From positions 2,108,001 to 2,172,000 of the forward strand of contig JAJTTP010000007.1 of NCBI GenBank assembly GCA_023313575.1: DNA of 64,000 nucleotides, read 5' to 3'. The notes beneath the pieces are model-generated. The model saw only the letters and a program-made list of their open reading frames with translations. It had not been told where the DNA came from and did not search any database. The position numbers were made by a program, and so were the translations under genes. This DNA comes from Eutypella sp. D-1. Its lineage: Eukaryota; Ascomycota; Sordariomycetes; Xylariales; Diatrypaceae. Shown piece after piece: positions 24,181-34,432 of the stretch (position 1 is its first letter; every line of letters starts with the position of its first letter).

Positions 24181-25995
24181 ATGCTGCCCTGCAGATATGC
24201 ATTGCGGCGTACACCCGCTGCATATCGTTCCCTGAGGTCCAATCCCGCCATCTCCCGTCAATGGTGTAGATATTCTAGCTCTTCAGACTATTCAGAGCCT
24301 GATCGCCCTGGCGGCGGGTTTGTTCGGAATCTCCTAGGTGGCTTAGCTGTAGCCGGAATTGTGGGAGGAGCGATCGCTTTGTATCCCTTCCTGACCGAGG
24401 AGAAACCCGAGCCCGAAAAGCTTGTGCTGGAGTACGAAAAAAAGCGGCCCAAAGCCAAGTCGAAGGAGGAGAACCGTGACCAGATTAGCAATCAGCATCT
24501 GCAGGTGAAGAGGAGCTGGGAAAATCCGGGTGTCTACGTCTGGGGATCCAACACCGGAAAGGTTGTCGCCCCCGACTCTAATGAGTCTGTAGTCAAGACT
24601 CCGAGGCGGTTGTCATATTTTGACGGCCAGCTCCTGCGCGACCTGAAGCTGGACCGGGAGTTCGGCGCTGCTGTTACTGAGAAGGGTGACCTCGTGCAGT
24701 GGGGCACAGGTTTCTCTAAGGACAATCCCTCGCCAACCATCACTCTGAAGGGCAAAGACCTCGTCAAGATCGGCATTTCGAGGGACCGCATCATCGGCCT
24801 TGGCAAGAATGGCTCCGTTTACTCGATCCCCGTCTCTGAATCCGACCAGATCGCCGGGCCCAAACCGGCCCAGTCGTCTTCTTGGTCTTCTTTCTGGACG
24901 ACGACGCCCAACACCATAAGTTTCCGCGAATTGAAACCGGCAAATCTGTCGTGGGGCGAGACGATAACGGATGTAACCGCCGGCTTTGAGCATGCCTTGC
25001 TACTCACGTCTAAAGGACGCCTCTTCTCGGTCGCCGCAAGCACGGTCGACTTCCCGTCCAAGGGCCAGCTAGGCGTCCCGGGCCTGACGTGGGGCACGCG
25101 TCCACCGGGCCCTTTCGACCAGCCCCACGAAATTTCCATGCTGGATGGTATCAATATCCGAAAGATCGCGGCCGGTGACTACCACTCGCTGGTGCTAGAC
25201 GACCGGGGCCGCACGTACGTGTTCGGTGACAACTCGTCGGGCCAGCTGGGGTTCGAGCCCGAGCCCAAGATCCCCTACGTCGACGGCCCGATCCCAGTCC
25301 CGTTCAACAGGATCTACGACGGCTCGGGCCTGCAGCCGAACGTGACGTCCATCGCGGCCGGCGGCGCCAACTCATTCTTCACGATCGACGGGGTGCCGCG
25401 CGACGAGGCTGCGCAGCTGGGCCAACGCCCAAGTAAACAGAAGAAAGACGCCGTCAGGGCCGACACGTGGGCCTGCGGCGCCGGCATCCTCGGTAGCTTG
25501 GGCAACGGCAAATTGCCGCACGTTTCTCTGGGCCCGACGAAGATCAGGTTGCTCTCAGGGCTCTCCGAATGGAACGAGAAGAGCGGCGCCGTCGTCCCGA
25601 TTCGGCTGGCCCGCCTAACCGCCGGCAGCACGCACTCCGCGGCCGTGATCGGCAACGCGACCCACGTGGTCCCCAGCTCCTCCTGGTTCGGCTCAGGCTC
25701 CGAGAATGACACCAGCTACGGCGCCGACGTCCTCTTCTGGGGCGGCAACGAGCACTACCAAATCGGCACGGGCCGGCGGAACAACCAGTCCGTCCCTACG
25801 TACATCGGGCCGCTTGACGGCAGCGGGCGCTCGGACCCCGCCAAGGGCGCCCGCCTCGGCGTCCCGGATAACCGGTTCCAAGTCGCGCCACGCGCGACGG
25901 CGCACATCGGCGCCGACGGGAAGGGCAGGAAGGTCACCATGGAGCAGAGGGTCGAGTGCGGGCGCTTCGTCTCTGCCGTGTATTCTGCAACGTGA
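24181..25995 (+). CDS. FMP25: Mitochondrial RCC1-repeat protein, Fmp25-like
   Basis: A single exon of 604 codons starts at ATG 24181. Residues 1-30 are rich in Arg, Ser and Ala without acids, as in a mitochondrial presequence. A glycine-rich membrane helix follows (about 47-70, LLGGLAVAGIVGGAIALYPF). The rest forms an RCC1-type propeller with repeat signatures such as GVYVWGSNTG, GDLVQWGTG, YHSLVLDDRGRTYVFGDN, SGQLG and VLFWGGNEHYQIGTG. Order and length fit yeast Fmp25, an inner-membrane protein needed for assembly of respiratory complex III. Orthology is inferred from architecture. Codons become strongly GC-rich toward the 3' end. Confidence 0.85.
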   Translation: MLPCRYALRRTPAAYRSLRSNPAISRQWCRYSSSSDYSEPDRPGGGFVRNLLGGLAVAGIVGGAIALYPFLTEEKPEPEKLVLEYEKKRPKAKSKEENRDQISNQHLQVKRSWENPGVYVWGSNTGKVVAPDSNESVVKTPRRLSYFDGQLLRDLKLDREFGAAVTEKGDLVQWGTGFSKDNPSPTITLKGKDLVKIGISRDRIIGLGKNGSVYSIPVSESDQIAGPKPAQSSSWSSFWTTTPNTISFRELKPANLSWGETITDVTAGFEHALLLTSKGRLFSVAASTVDFPSKGQLGVPGLTWGTRPPGPFDQPHEISMLDGINIRKIAAGDYHSLVLDDRGRTYVFGDNSSGQLGFEPEPKIPYVDGPIPVPFNRIYDGSGLQPNVTSIAAGGANSFFTIDGVPRDEAAQLGQRPSKQKKDAVRADTWACGAGILGSLGNGKLPHVSLGPTKIRLLSGLSEWNEKSGAVVPIRLARLTAGSTHSAAVIGNATHVVPSSSWFGSGSENDTSYGADVLFWGGNEHYQIGTGRRNNQSVPTYIGPLDGSGRSDPAKGARLGVPDNRFQVAPRATAHIGADGKGRKVTMEQRVECGRFVSAVYSAT

Positions 25996-27696
25996 CATGT
26001 GCAGCACTCGGAAGATTCAAAAGAGGGGGAAAAAAAGAAAGTCACAATATTTTCATGAACGAATTTCTGTATATGGCAACGGAAAAAGAGCGCCTACGTA
26101 TGGAAGAAAAAGTCCGGGCGGGGCCGGCGGCGTTGCGGGTGGATTTTTCATGCATGGGGAAGGGACACACACATATAGTCGGGAACCTCATCCGGTCCTC
26201 AAAACGCTTTTGGGGGGGCTGTCGTAATGAACTACATAGATACCCTCCTCTCAACAACGAGCTGTACTTTTAAGAGACCCTGAATTTTTGTCAAATGTTA
26301 TCCAGCCCGTTCCCATCTCGACGCATAACATGCTTGTCGCTGGACTCATCCATGGGTGTTCAATATATATATTTACGAGCTTATGAGCCTGTATACCTAT
26401 CGGCACTGATGCAGGTGACTCAGATGTATACACTTTGTCCTCCACTCGTCCAATTGTTCATCCTGTCGAGCATCTTGTCTATGGTTCACCGAGGTGAAGC
26501 GATGCCCCGCTTTCATTCCGGTGAGAGAGGTCCTTAACAAACAAAAATTTGCTTATATACTCTCTTCAAATTAAGCAGCTTATACCCCTAATCCCCGACG
26601 GTTCGGCTAGGATCCTCCTCAGACATGTGTCATGCTTGGATCTTACGCTGCTGGCAGGTATTATACGAATCCTGCACTGGAGCACCCCAGCCGACAGGCT
26701 CCCCACCTGAATCTTACACTGACCCATGTATCGGATGATGACAAAACCCCCATCCCCCTCATCTACACTTTTTCACGATCTATAAGCCAGAAATGGAAAT
26801 CTTACTATGTCGCAATGGTAGACACCAGCAGACGAAAAAAAACGTGAACCCTAAGAGTGCTTGCATCCAGAATGAAGTGTTTACTCTGACATGTAGCACT
26901 CAACCAAGTAGCCGCCGGCAGGTCATCAAGGTATTTACAATAATACTCGCTGTATAACACCCTCTTGGGAAGACTGCATGTAACAATGCTGCGGTCGGGT
27001 GTAAAGCCCGCTCAGCAACCTATAGAAGGAATGCAACTTGGGAACGGCCTTCTCCTTATTACCTCCAAGACTCTAGAATCGGCCTACATTAGTGACGGCT
27101 CGTTGAAGAAAAGGTGGGAGCCGAAGATCAGACTGGCTCGGCCCGTAGTAGGCAGCTGTGAGTTCATAGACCCAAATTGCGGCAAGGAAAAAATCTCAAC
27201 TGGGCCTGGTAATTAGTTGGTTTGGGGGTATGGTGCCGTTATTCAAGAAGTTTCGCCAAAACAGGCACAGGAATAGCCATCCCACCCATCCCGATAGGAG
27301 ATACCCGATCAGGGCGCCCGGCTCCCGGTGGGGCGTGGGATATATAAGCCTCGGCATTGGTGGGATTTAGTCGGCTCGGTGGGATGTGGGATGTGTAAGT
27401 ACGGCCATCCCATGCCATCATAAAAAAAGCGGTTTTAGAACTAGAGCAACCTATAGAAGGAAGATATTGCACTAGTAATGGCACAGTGAGATATAGTCCT
27501 GGATCTTTCATGATTACCTATGTCGGCCCGCTTCACTTCTAGAGACGTAAATACCTACTCGAGTAGGAATCTGCACAGGAAGATCATGAGGTGGGATGGG
27601 AGCCGAAGCCTTTGGCTTACCAAACTAATGATGCATGTTAAGTCAAGCACGTGTTCCCTGCCGTGCATGGGGTTCTCTCGGCGGCCTTCACTCGAG
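25996..27696. other. Intergenic upstream of SDR gene
   Basis: About 1.7 kb with no convincing gene. An 18-base perfect direct repeat occurs at 27014-27031 and 27445-27462, and GGGAGCCGAAG recurs near 27117 and 27599, so this may be an old diverged duplication. The segment 27275-27415 is rich in GGTGGGAT/ATCCCACC words on both strands. Confidence 0.5.
27014..27462. repeat. 18-bp direct repeat pair flanking 413 bp
   Basis: The same 18 bases, starting AGCAACCTATAG, occur at 27014-27031 and 27445-27462. The interior holds no coding frame. No flanking duplication proves insertion, so the origin is unknown. Confidence 0.6.
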
Positions 27697-27704
27697 TATA
27701 AATA
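27697..27704 (+). promoter_or_regulatory. TATA box of SDR gene
   Basis: A consensus TATAAATA lies 240 bases upstream of the ATG at 27937. It is followed by a CA-rich leader (about 27790-27935) typical of fungal 5' UTRs. Spacing implies a leader of roughly 200 nt. Confidence 0.6.
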
Positions 27705-27936
27705 GTCGACGGGTCGTATTGTTTTGCAGCGATATCTTCTGTTCGTTATCGCCTTCTTCAGAGCACCGAGCAAAGCTTCACAGAGCAGTCAACGGACATA
27801 CACACCTATACACATACACACAGCAACCTGCTTATCAAAAAAGACGTTTATTCCACAGTCGACGACCTTTAAACCCATCGGTATTTATACACCTTCACAA
27901 CTCCTACACAGTCACAGAAACACACATACACGCACA

Positions 27937-28917
27937 ATGTCAGCTCAACAGCAAAAGCGCGTCTTCGTCACGGGCGGCAGCGGCTTCGTCGGCTCGCAGG
28001 TAGTCAAGCAGGCGGTACAGGCAGGATACACAGTGACGGCGCTGTCGCGGACGGAGGCGAGCGATGCGAAGCTGCGGGCACTGGGGGCGACGCCGGTGCG
28101 CGGAGACCTGACATCGCTGGAGGTGCTGGAGCGGGAGAGCGCGGCGGCGACGGGCGCCGTGGCACACCTGGGCGACGCGTTCCTGGGCGATATGTCCGCT
28201 CCGTACTCGCAATTCGTTGATATTGATGCCCGCGCCGTCGACGCCATGGCGGCGGGGCTCAAGAAGGCCCCCACGACCGACAAGCTGCTCATCACCACGT
28301 CCGGGTCCACGGTCGTGGGCGCCGACCCCAACGGCGGCGAGACCGACGAGACCTGGCCGGACGCCAAGGAGCCGCTGACCCAGCGCGTTATCGTGGAACG
28401 ATACACGCTGGGACTGGACGAGGGCAAGGAAGGCGGCGTCCGCGTCGTGGCGATGCGGCTGCCGATGTTCGTGCACGGGCACGGGGGCAGCGGCACGGCG
28501 TATTTCCTGCAGGCCGCCGCCGCCGCGGGCGAGGGGTTCTACGTGGGCGATGGTGCGACGCGGGTGTCGGCGATGCACGTGGACGACGCGGCGCGCGCGT
28601 ACGTGGCGGTGATCGGGGCGCAGGACCGGTCGCTGCGCGGGCCCCTCAACCTCACGGCCGAGAACCACATCACGGCGCGGCAGCTGGCGGAGGCGGTCGG
28701 GCGCGCGCTCGGCTTGCCCGTCCGCTCCGTAACCTTCGACGACGCTGCCAAGTACTTCGGCCCCTTCTTCGCCCGCTTCCTCATTGTCGAGGACCGCTCC
28801 TCCAGCGCTAAGTTCCGCCGCGCCCTCGGCTTTGAGAATAAGGGGGTCGGTCTCATCGAGGACATCGTCGAGGGCTCGTACGTGGAGGTCGCCAAGGCCC
28901 TCGCGAAGAAGAACTAG
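27937..28917 (+). CDS. NAD(P)-dependent epimerase/dehydratase-like SDR
   Basis: A single exon of 326 codons. The frame is open 71 codons further upstream, but the ATG at 27937 is preferred because it has a CACA context, directly precedes the conserved MSAQQQKRVFVTGG start, and sits after the TATA box and leader. The Rossmann signature VFVTGGSGFVGSQVV (residues about 8-22) is the TGxxGxxG NAD(P)-binding motif of extended short-chain dehydrogenases. LLITTSGSTVVG supplies the serine strand. The expected YxxxK is not obvious: the matching region reads VIVERYTL, so an atypical catalytic site is likely. Similar atypical SDRs occur widely in Pezizomycotina with unknown substrates. The coding region is very GC-rich with almost only G/C third positions. 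Confidence 0.85.
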   Translation: MSAQQQKRVFVTGGSGFVGSQVVKQAVQAGYTVTALSRTEASDAKLRALGATPVRGDLTSLEVLERESAAATGAVAHLGDAFLGDMSAPYSQFVDIDARAVDAMAAGLKKAPTTDKLLITTSGSTVVGADPNGGETDETWPDAKEPLTQRVIVERYTLGLDEGKEGGVRVVAMRLPMFVHGHGGSGTAYFLQAAAAAGEGFYVGDGATRVSAMHVDDAARAYVAVIGAQDRSLRGPLNLTAENHITARQLAEAVGRALGLPVRSVTFDDAAKYFGPFFARFLIVEDRSSSAKFRRALGFENKGVGLIEDIVEGSYVEVAKALAKKN

Positions 28918-29532
28918 GCTTTACCGGTTTCTAGGGTCGTTGGGCTCCGGTTGATGAGAGGGTACCGCGGGACGCTTTCCTCTTGAGTGTCGGTTAGTTA
29001 GAATCTTTACAATATAAGCCTTACAGATAGCCAAATATAGTCAAGTTCGTTACTAGGTGGGAAAGCTGTGCTTTTTACTGCCCAGAATCGTCATGCAGCT
29101 AAATCAGCTTGTGGCAATGCACAAAACCCTGACTACGCTTAGACAGATAGGGCAGTGAACAAGTCTCTTTATATCTATATATGTACTGACCACCTCTAGC
29201 AGTTAGCCATTCTAGCCTCTTCGGTCACAACATCCTATTCCAGTTATGATCCCGTTGAGTTAAGTTCTGAATCGAATTTTCACGTTATGCCCTCGCTACC
29301 AGTAATTGTATAGGAGGTTGTAGTGTTTATTGGTGGTCGTGATCCCCTTTCCCGCCCGAAGAGAAACGCGTCCCCTACCCCTTTCTTATTTGATCCCGCT
29401 AGGATATGGGCCAGTATCTACGGTGAATTCACGCTGAGTGATTTGGTATATACAGCGTTTACACAGTGCGTGCTGCATCCTCGGTAGCAGTCATAACTTG
29501 TGTACTGGTGATGGGAAAATCATCAGCCGGCC

Positions 29533-29551
29533 GGGGGGGGGGGGGGGGGGG
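29533..29551. repeat. Homopolymer run of 19 G
   Basis: The run is read directly. It may be a polymerase-slippage or assembly-sensitive site. No gene is nearby. Confidence 0.85.
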
Positions 29552-32500
29552 CGGGTAGCTGTTCAGCCTCATCATCGTCGGCTACGCCAGATTTGCCGGT
29601 CGCTTGCTCACTCTTTCTGAGATCAAGAAACAAAGCAGATATTCTATGCGGCCGTTCTATCAGGAGGCAGGCTTGCCTGTAGAGACACGCCGCCATCGAC
29701 TTTACAGGATGCACAGTGTATTTTAATGATGGGCTCAGCGCAAGTAGAGGAACGATTCCAGGTAGCAAGATCGCAGTGCTACGGCGAAATAGCCTACGCT
29801 CGGAACTTATAACCCACGTGGAGTGTCGTGACAGCCAACCTAGACCCCCTGAGCTAAAGCGGTAAGATTGACAGGCCGCAGGCGCTATTTCCTCACCTCC
29901 TGCCCCCCACTTCCCCCTCTTTTGCCGCTGAGTGAAGGAACATTTTCTCCGTGAATACCTACCAGGCACTTCGGAATAACCGACTTGTGGACGATGCCGA
30001 GGATTCTTTCCCCGTCGATTTCCTTTTCTCCAAGCTTAAGAGTGAAGAGTTTTAGATATGAGATGATACCAGGGGCATTTCGACGATCATCGCAATAGAA
30101 CTGCCATCTCTGTCCAGAGCTCTAACTAGTGGCAAGTAACTAGCAGGCCATATATCCTTAGTCGGTTACCTGTCAAGGTAGGGTAGTAGCAGTAGCGCAT
30201 TTCAGAAGGGCCTCGGTTAACAGCCGAATCCCGCTTCGGTAGCTAGCGTGCGGCAGGCAAGGCGGCTAGGCCCTTTCAAATATCGCCGTTCGGCGAGACC
30301 TCCTGACCGGAGGTCCACAGTCACCAACCGCTTTACATGATGAGAAAAGAGGTAGCAGTAGCAAGTGGCGTGGCGGACATTCAGGGGCAGTAAGCCGGGA
30401 GACAGGGAAGCCCGCTATGTATGAATGCCTTCCTTTCACCTAAGTTGCATAGGCAGGCTGCCGAGAATAGGGGGCACATGGAAGTGGCAAAAGGGTCGAA
30501 ATAAACATTACCGACAACTTGGTTGGCAGCCAAAAGTTGATACTGGCTGACCGGTCAGGCTGACCACACAGCCACGAATATGATGGCGGCGCGGGAATGA
30601 GAAGCTGACTACAGAAGCCGCACAACTGATTACTGGGAGTTCTGGACCTCCCGATCCCCGGACTTTGAAGGCAGTTCTCACGATCTGGAGACGGGAGGGA
30701 CGCGGGCACTTGCTTGCCTTTAAATAGAGAGCACCCTCAATGTTCACGTGGCTGGTCTATTCTTTTGCCATTGAGGAAAAGCAAAAGGCGGGAAGAGACG
30801 AAGCCACGGCGTACCAACTAGATGTCTCACCCTGCGGCTGTGCGGCTCGAGACTGCTCGTCGTGGCCCGTAAAAGTACAGTGAACCACGTCGTTAGGCAA
30901 CTAAGTATCATTTAGTCTACATCATAAAGGATGGCATTTCCTGGTTCCCTAAAACGGCATATTGTATTAATCAATGACCACGGCTGCGAGATTGCCCTCC
31001 CCCGTCCCGGGCATTCCTGTCTGAAGCTGTAACGCTTGGGCAGAGGGCCAAGGTCTCCAACCCCCCGGGTCCCTGACGATCTTCCGTGAGTGATATATAT
31101 AGCCCAGCACACTGGGCAGATTGGGGATTTATCAGATCTCCGATTGCTCAGGGGTGGGATTTTGGCCATTTTGCCACGCAGACATCGTTAACGAGTTCAA
31201 CCTGGGCTTCACTTCTGCATGTCTAAATTTGCGTATTCCGTACATATAGACCCTGGCCACGAGCCACGCCGATCTCATCCCATCCATAACCCCTCACCTC
31301 TCCGCAAACATCAAAAGCACCTTCCACCTACCTATTATGGGTGAGGCTAGGAAGAATGCAACCGGAGTGTCAGGGTGTCAAATCAGTCAAAGATTAAGAG
31401 AGGCACGAAGTCGAAAGTCAAGCGAGTCAAGGGCCGAGAAGATCTACCGTGGGGGCCGGGTGAATTGATTCCCCCCCCCCAAAAACCGAACTGAACTGAT
31501 CTTGAACTGGGCTGACTTTTCGACTGTTTGCATTGCCCGTGCCAACAGAACCTCCATTCGGGGACGGACAAAAAAGAGGAGGGACAGAGGGTAGCGCGCC
31601 ACGACGGGTCACGTGCATTTTTTGCGGGCTGGTGACTGAGGGCTGGCGGGATCGTGATTTTCGAGGGAATCGGCGTACATGGTATAAAACTGGGGCCGGG
31701 ACCCCGGGTAGCGCTGCAGCTAGAGGAAGGCAAAAATGGGCGAAATGGCCTGATCTTTTTTTATAATCAGGGGGGCCACGGCGAGGAGGGGAGGGGCCAA
31801 CAGGGCCAACCTATCTCGTCCATCTCCAACGTCCAGAAGAAAGGACATCTCGAGAGGTTACTGGGCGACTATCCTACAACATGTAGAGACACTTAACACT
31901 TATTACGGGGATGATGAAAACTATGCATAGTCAACGTTCATTTTTCCTCAACGCCCGCGCAGCTGAGTTCTTGTTAGGCAAGATGTGATGAGGTCCGCCG
32001 AACTCAAAACATGTCCATCCTTACCTAGATTGGGAGAAAACCGTTGAAATTATTGTCAAGTAGTGAGATGAGATCCTGCTACAGAGAGGTCAAGGAGGTC
32101 AGAATGTAAGACAAAGGTCTCTTCTGCTGGAAGTGGTAGGAATGTATGATTGGGCTGCCCTAAGCCCTTATTACGTACCTAGGTAGCCACCGGGTGGCAA
32201 TCTTCGAAAGGGAACGACCGGAATTGACAGCGCCGTAACTCCGAAGTAGACTTACCTAAGCCGATGTGGGATTTGTTGCCTAAACACATGTAGACAGAAC
32301 ATATAAGAACCTACATATGTACGCAGGTAACAGCCAACAATGAATGGACAATAGCTAACATCTAACCAAATCACCAGACCACCAGCTGCGATATAGCGAC
32401 CTACGGGGACAAAGGATGCACGCTGGCACGGGTCCGTACTTAGTGTGTAGGATTCGTGCAGTGCAGTTAGGTAGGCCCGTAGGGTACCTGTACTTCTAGA

Positions 32501-32572
32501 AAGAGCTCCGTATTTGGATGTTTTTATGGGTCTGGACCTGGCCGTATCCATAACGGGTTAGTCAGGACCCTG

Positions 32573-32645
32573 GATCGACGTCGATGCAAAGGGTGTCCCT
32601 CGATCCCTAAGAACTCCCCACAGACCTTGCGATCGAGTTTCGATC
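32573..32645 (+). promoter_or_regulatory. Candidate light-response / clock-box cluster of frq
   Basis: Within 73 bases there are two GATCGA words (32573-32578 and 32631-32636) plus CGATG, CGATCC and CGATC. White Collar Complex binds GATC/CGAT-type repeats in the frq clock box and light-response elements of Neurospora. The cluster lies about 1.8 kb upstream of the frq ATG, a plausible promoter distance given the long leaders of frq genes. The role is inferred from word density and position only. Confidence 0.4.
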
Positions 32646-34432
32646 ACTGCAATCACACACAACGCCCACACAACACCCACACACACACACCACACCCACC
32701 CAAGACACCCCTGTCTGCTTGTGGACCTGGTGGACACACACAAGGCTGTCTGGCTGTGTCCGGCTGTCAGGGCTTTCCAGGGCCTGTGGTACACCAAAGG
32801 CATACCACACACCCCCCGGACTCGTCTCTGTCTGTCCAGTCAAGCCAGTCCAGCCAGTCTGTCTGTATTGTGCGTGGTCTGGGTGGTACAACGCCCTGGA
32901 CGCCATAGACGGAAAAGGGCTCGAATGTTCTTTTTTTTCTTTCGTTCTCCTTTGGTCGGTTGGACCGGGTCGGCGAACGGCGAACGGGAAGGAAGAGTAA
33001 AGGAGAGAGTTTTGTAGAGTAGCACCCGAGCCAACCAAGCCAGCCAAACCCAGAAAAAAAACTTCAGGCCATTGTCAAAAATGACTTTGGATGACTGACT
33101 GAAGAGTTTGGTTGCCCGCCCCTCCGAATCTCGATGTTGACGGGGGATCTGTCGATTTATGTATCAATTTCCTTACAGCCTCCGTCATACCTTGGCACAC
33201 ACATCTCACATGTTGGCGATGAGATATTGCGGTGCTTACCGGAAAGGAATGCTTTCCTCTTCCTTCTTTCTCGTGTCTACTGTTACCTGAACCGAAACTA
33301 AACCTTGGAAGCACATTGTGTCTTTATTGATTTCCCTCTCAAGCATCTTTGCATCCAAGTCACAGTCAGGAGACCGCCGGCTGATGGTAATTTCACAAAA
33401 GTTCATCTGACTATCCAAGGCTATTTAGCAACACATATTGATCATTCTATTCTATCTTGCACATATTACGCACACCTTATATTTCATATGGAATAAATTG
33501 ATATATCCGGGAATAATTTGCCTCGCATCCTATCGCATCGCATCGTATATCTCGTATGGCTTTCTTCTTCTTTTACTCTCACATGATACCCGAGGCACAC
33601 TCACCTCAATTTGAATCTCAAAATTACAACAATATCAACGAGGTCCTCAATCAATTGAGTTGAGTTTATTAGTTAGTTGAACTACATACATACCTAGTTG
33701 AACGAACGAACCCGGGCCAGGGTGCTATCCAAGACCACCCAATATCTCTAAAAGCCCCTCCCCCATTCTACCCTTACACACACTCCCGGACAATCAAATT
33801 GATACGACCTGGGACGCTTCAGCCCCCCATTTACATACTTGCTTGTCCCTTCCAAACTTGCCTTAGGTACCTCGCTACCTGGTTAGCTGCTTAGGTACCT
33901 ATCCGGCTCTGCTAGGCGCTGTAAATGTACGTATGACGTCGACCTCTCACCACTCAGCGGTCAGCCATCCTTTTTTGGGACGCTTATTTTTGACATGGAC
34001 TGGCCCCCGTCCTTATTTGTTAGCCTGTGAGCCTGTTAGCCTCCTTTAGCTTGCTATTTCGTGCATGATACTTCGTAATTCTGTTCCCAATCCTGCGATG
34101 TTGTTTCTAAGACATTCTATAACCCAATACATTACCGTGGGAAAAAGGTTCTATCACTAATTATGGAACGATAATATTCAGTTTTGAAATAACCTCCAAA
34201 ATATTTCACCAAAATTTCACTTTGCCATCTCCTTTCGAACTTAAGGCGATGTGAAAATAGTCTAGAAATAACACAACCGAGAAGCAATATCACGAAGCAG
34301 CAACTGAAACAACCATAAACCACTAACACCGATAACAACGATAATTACAACCCACTACTACCACCACTACCACCACCCACTACTCACAATCACGGGCACG
34401 CGCTTCAGCATTTAATGATCAATGCGTCCACT

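Larger units (their letters stand above)
28918..34432. other. Long intergenic and frq upstream region
   Basis: About 5.5 kb without a supported coding gene. It includes a G19 run at 29533-29551, AGGTACCT-type words (for example 33866-33900), and a GATC/CGAT cluster at 32573-32645. The part from roughly 32.5 kb on is expected to contain the frq promoter and a long leader. The last 100 bases are ACC/ACT-rich. Frames of up to 148 codons here look like chance ORFs. Confidence 0.55.

Noticed and set aside
27724..27936. Longer start for the SDR protein (71 extra codons)
   Set aside because: The upstream codons lack an ATG near the frame start, encode a CA-rich leader-like sequence and lie just after the TATA box.
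27940..28668. 242-codon minus-strand frame over the SDR gene
   Set aside because: It is a GC-rich antisense shadow with Arg/His-rich, non-protein-like composition.
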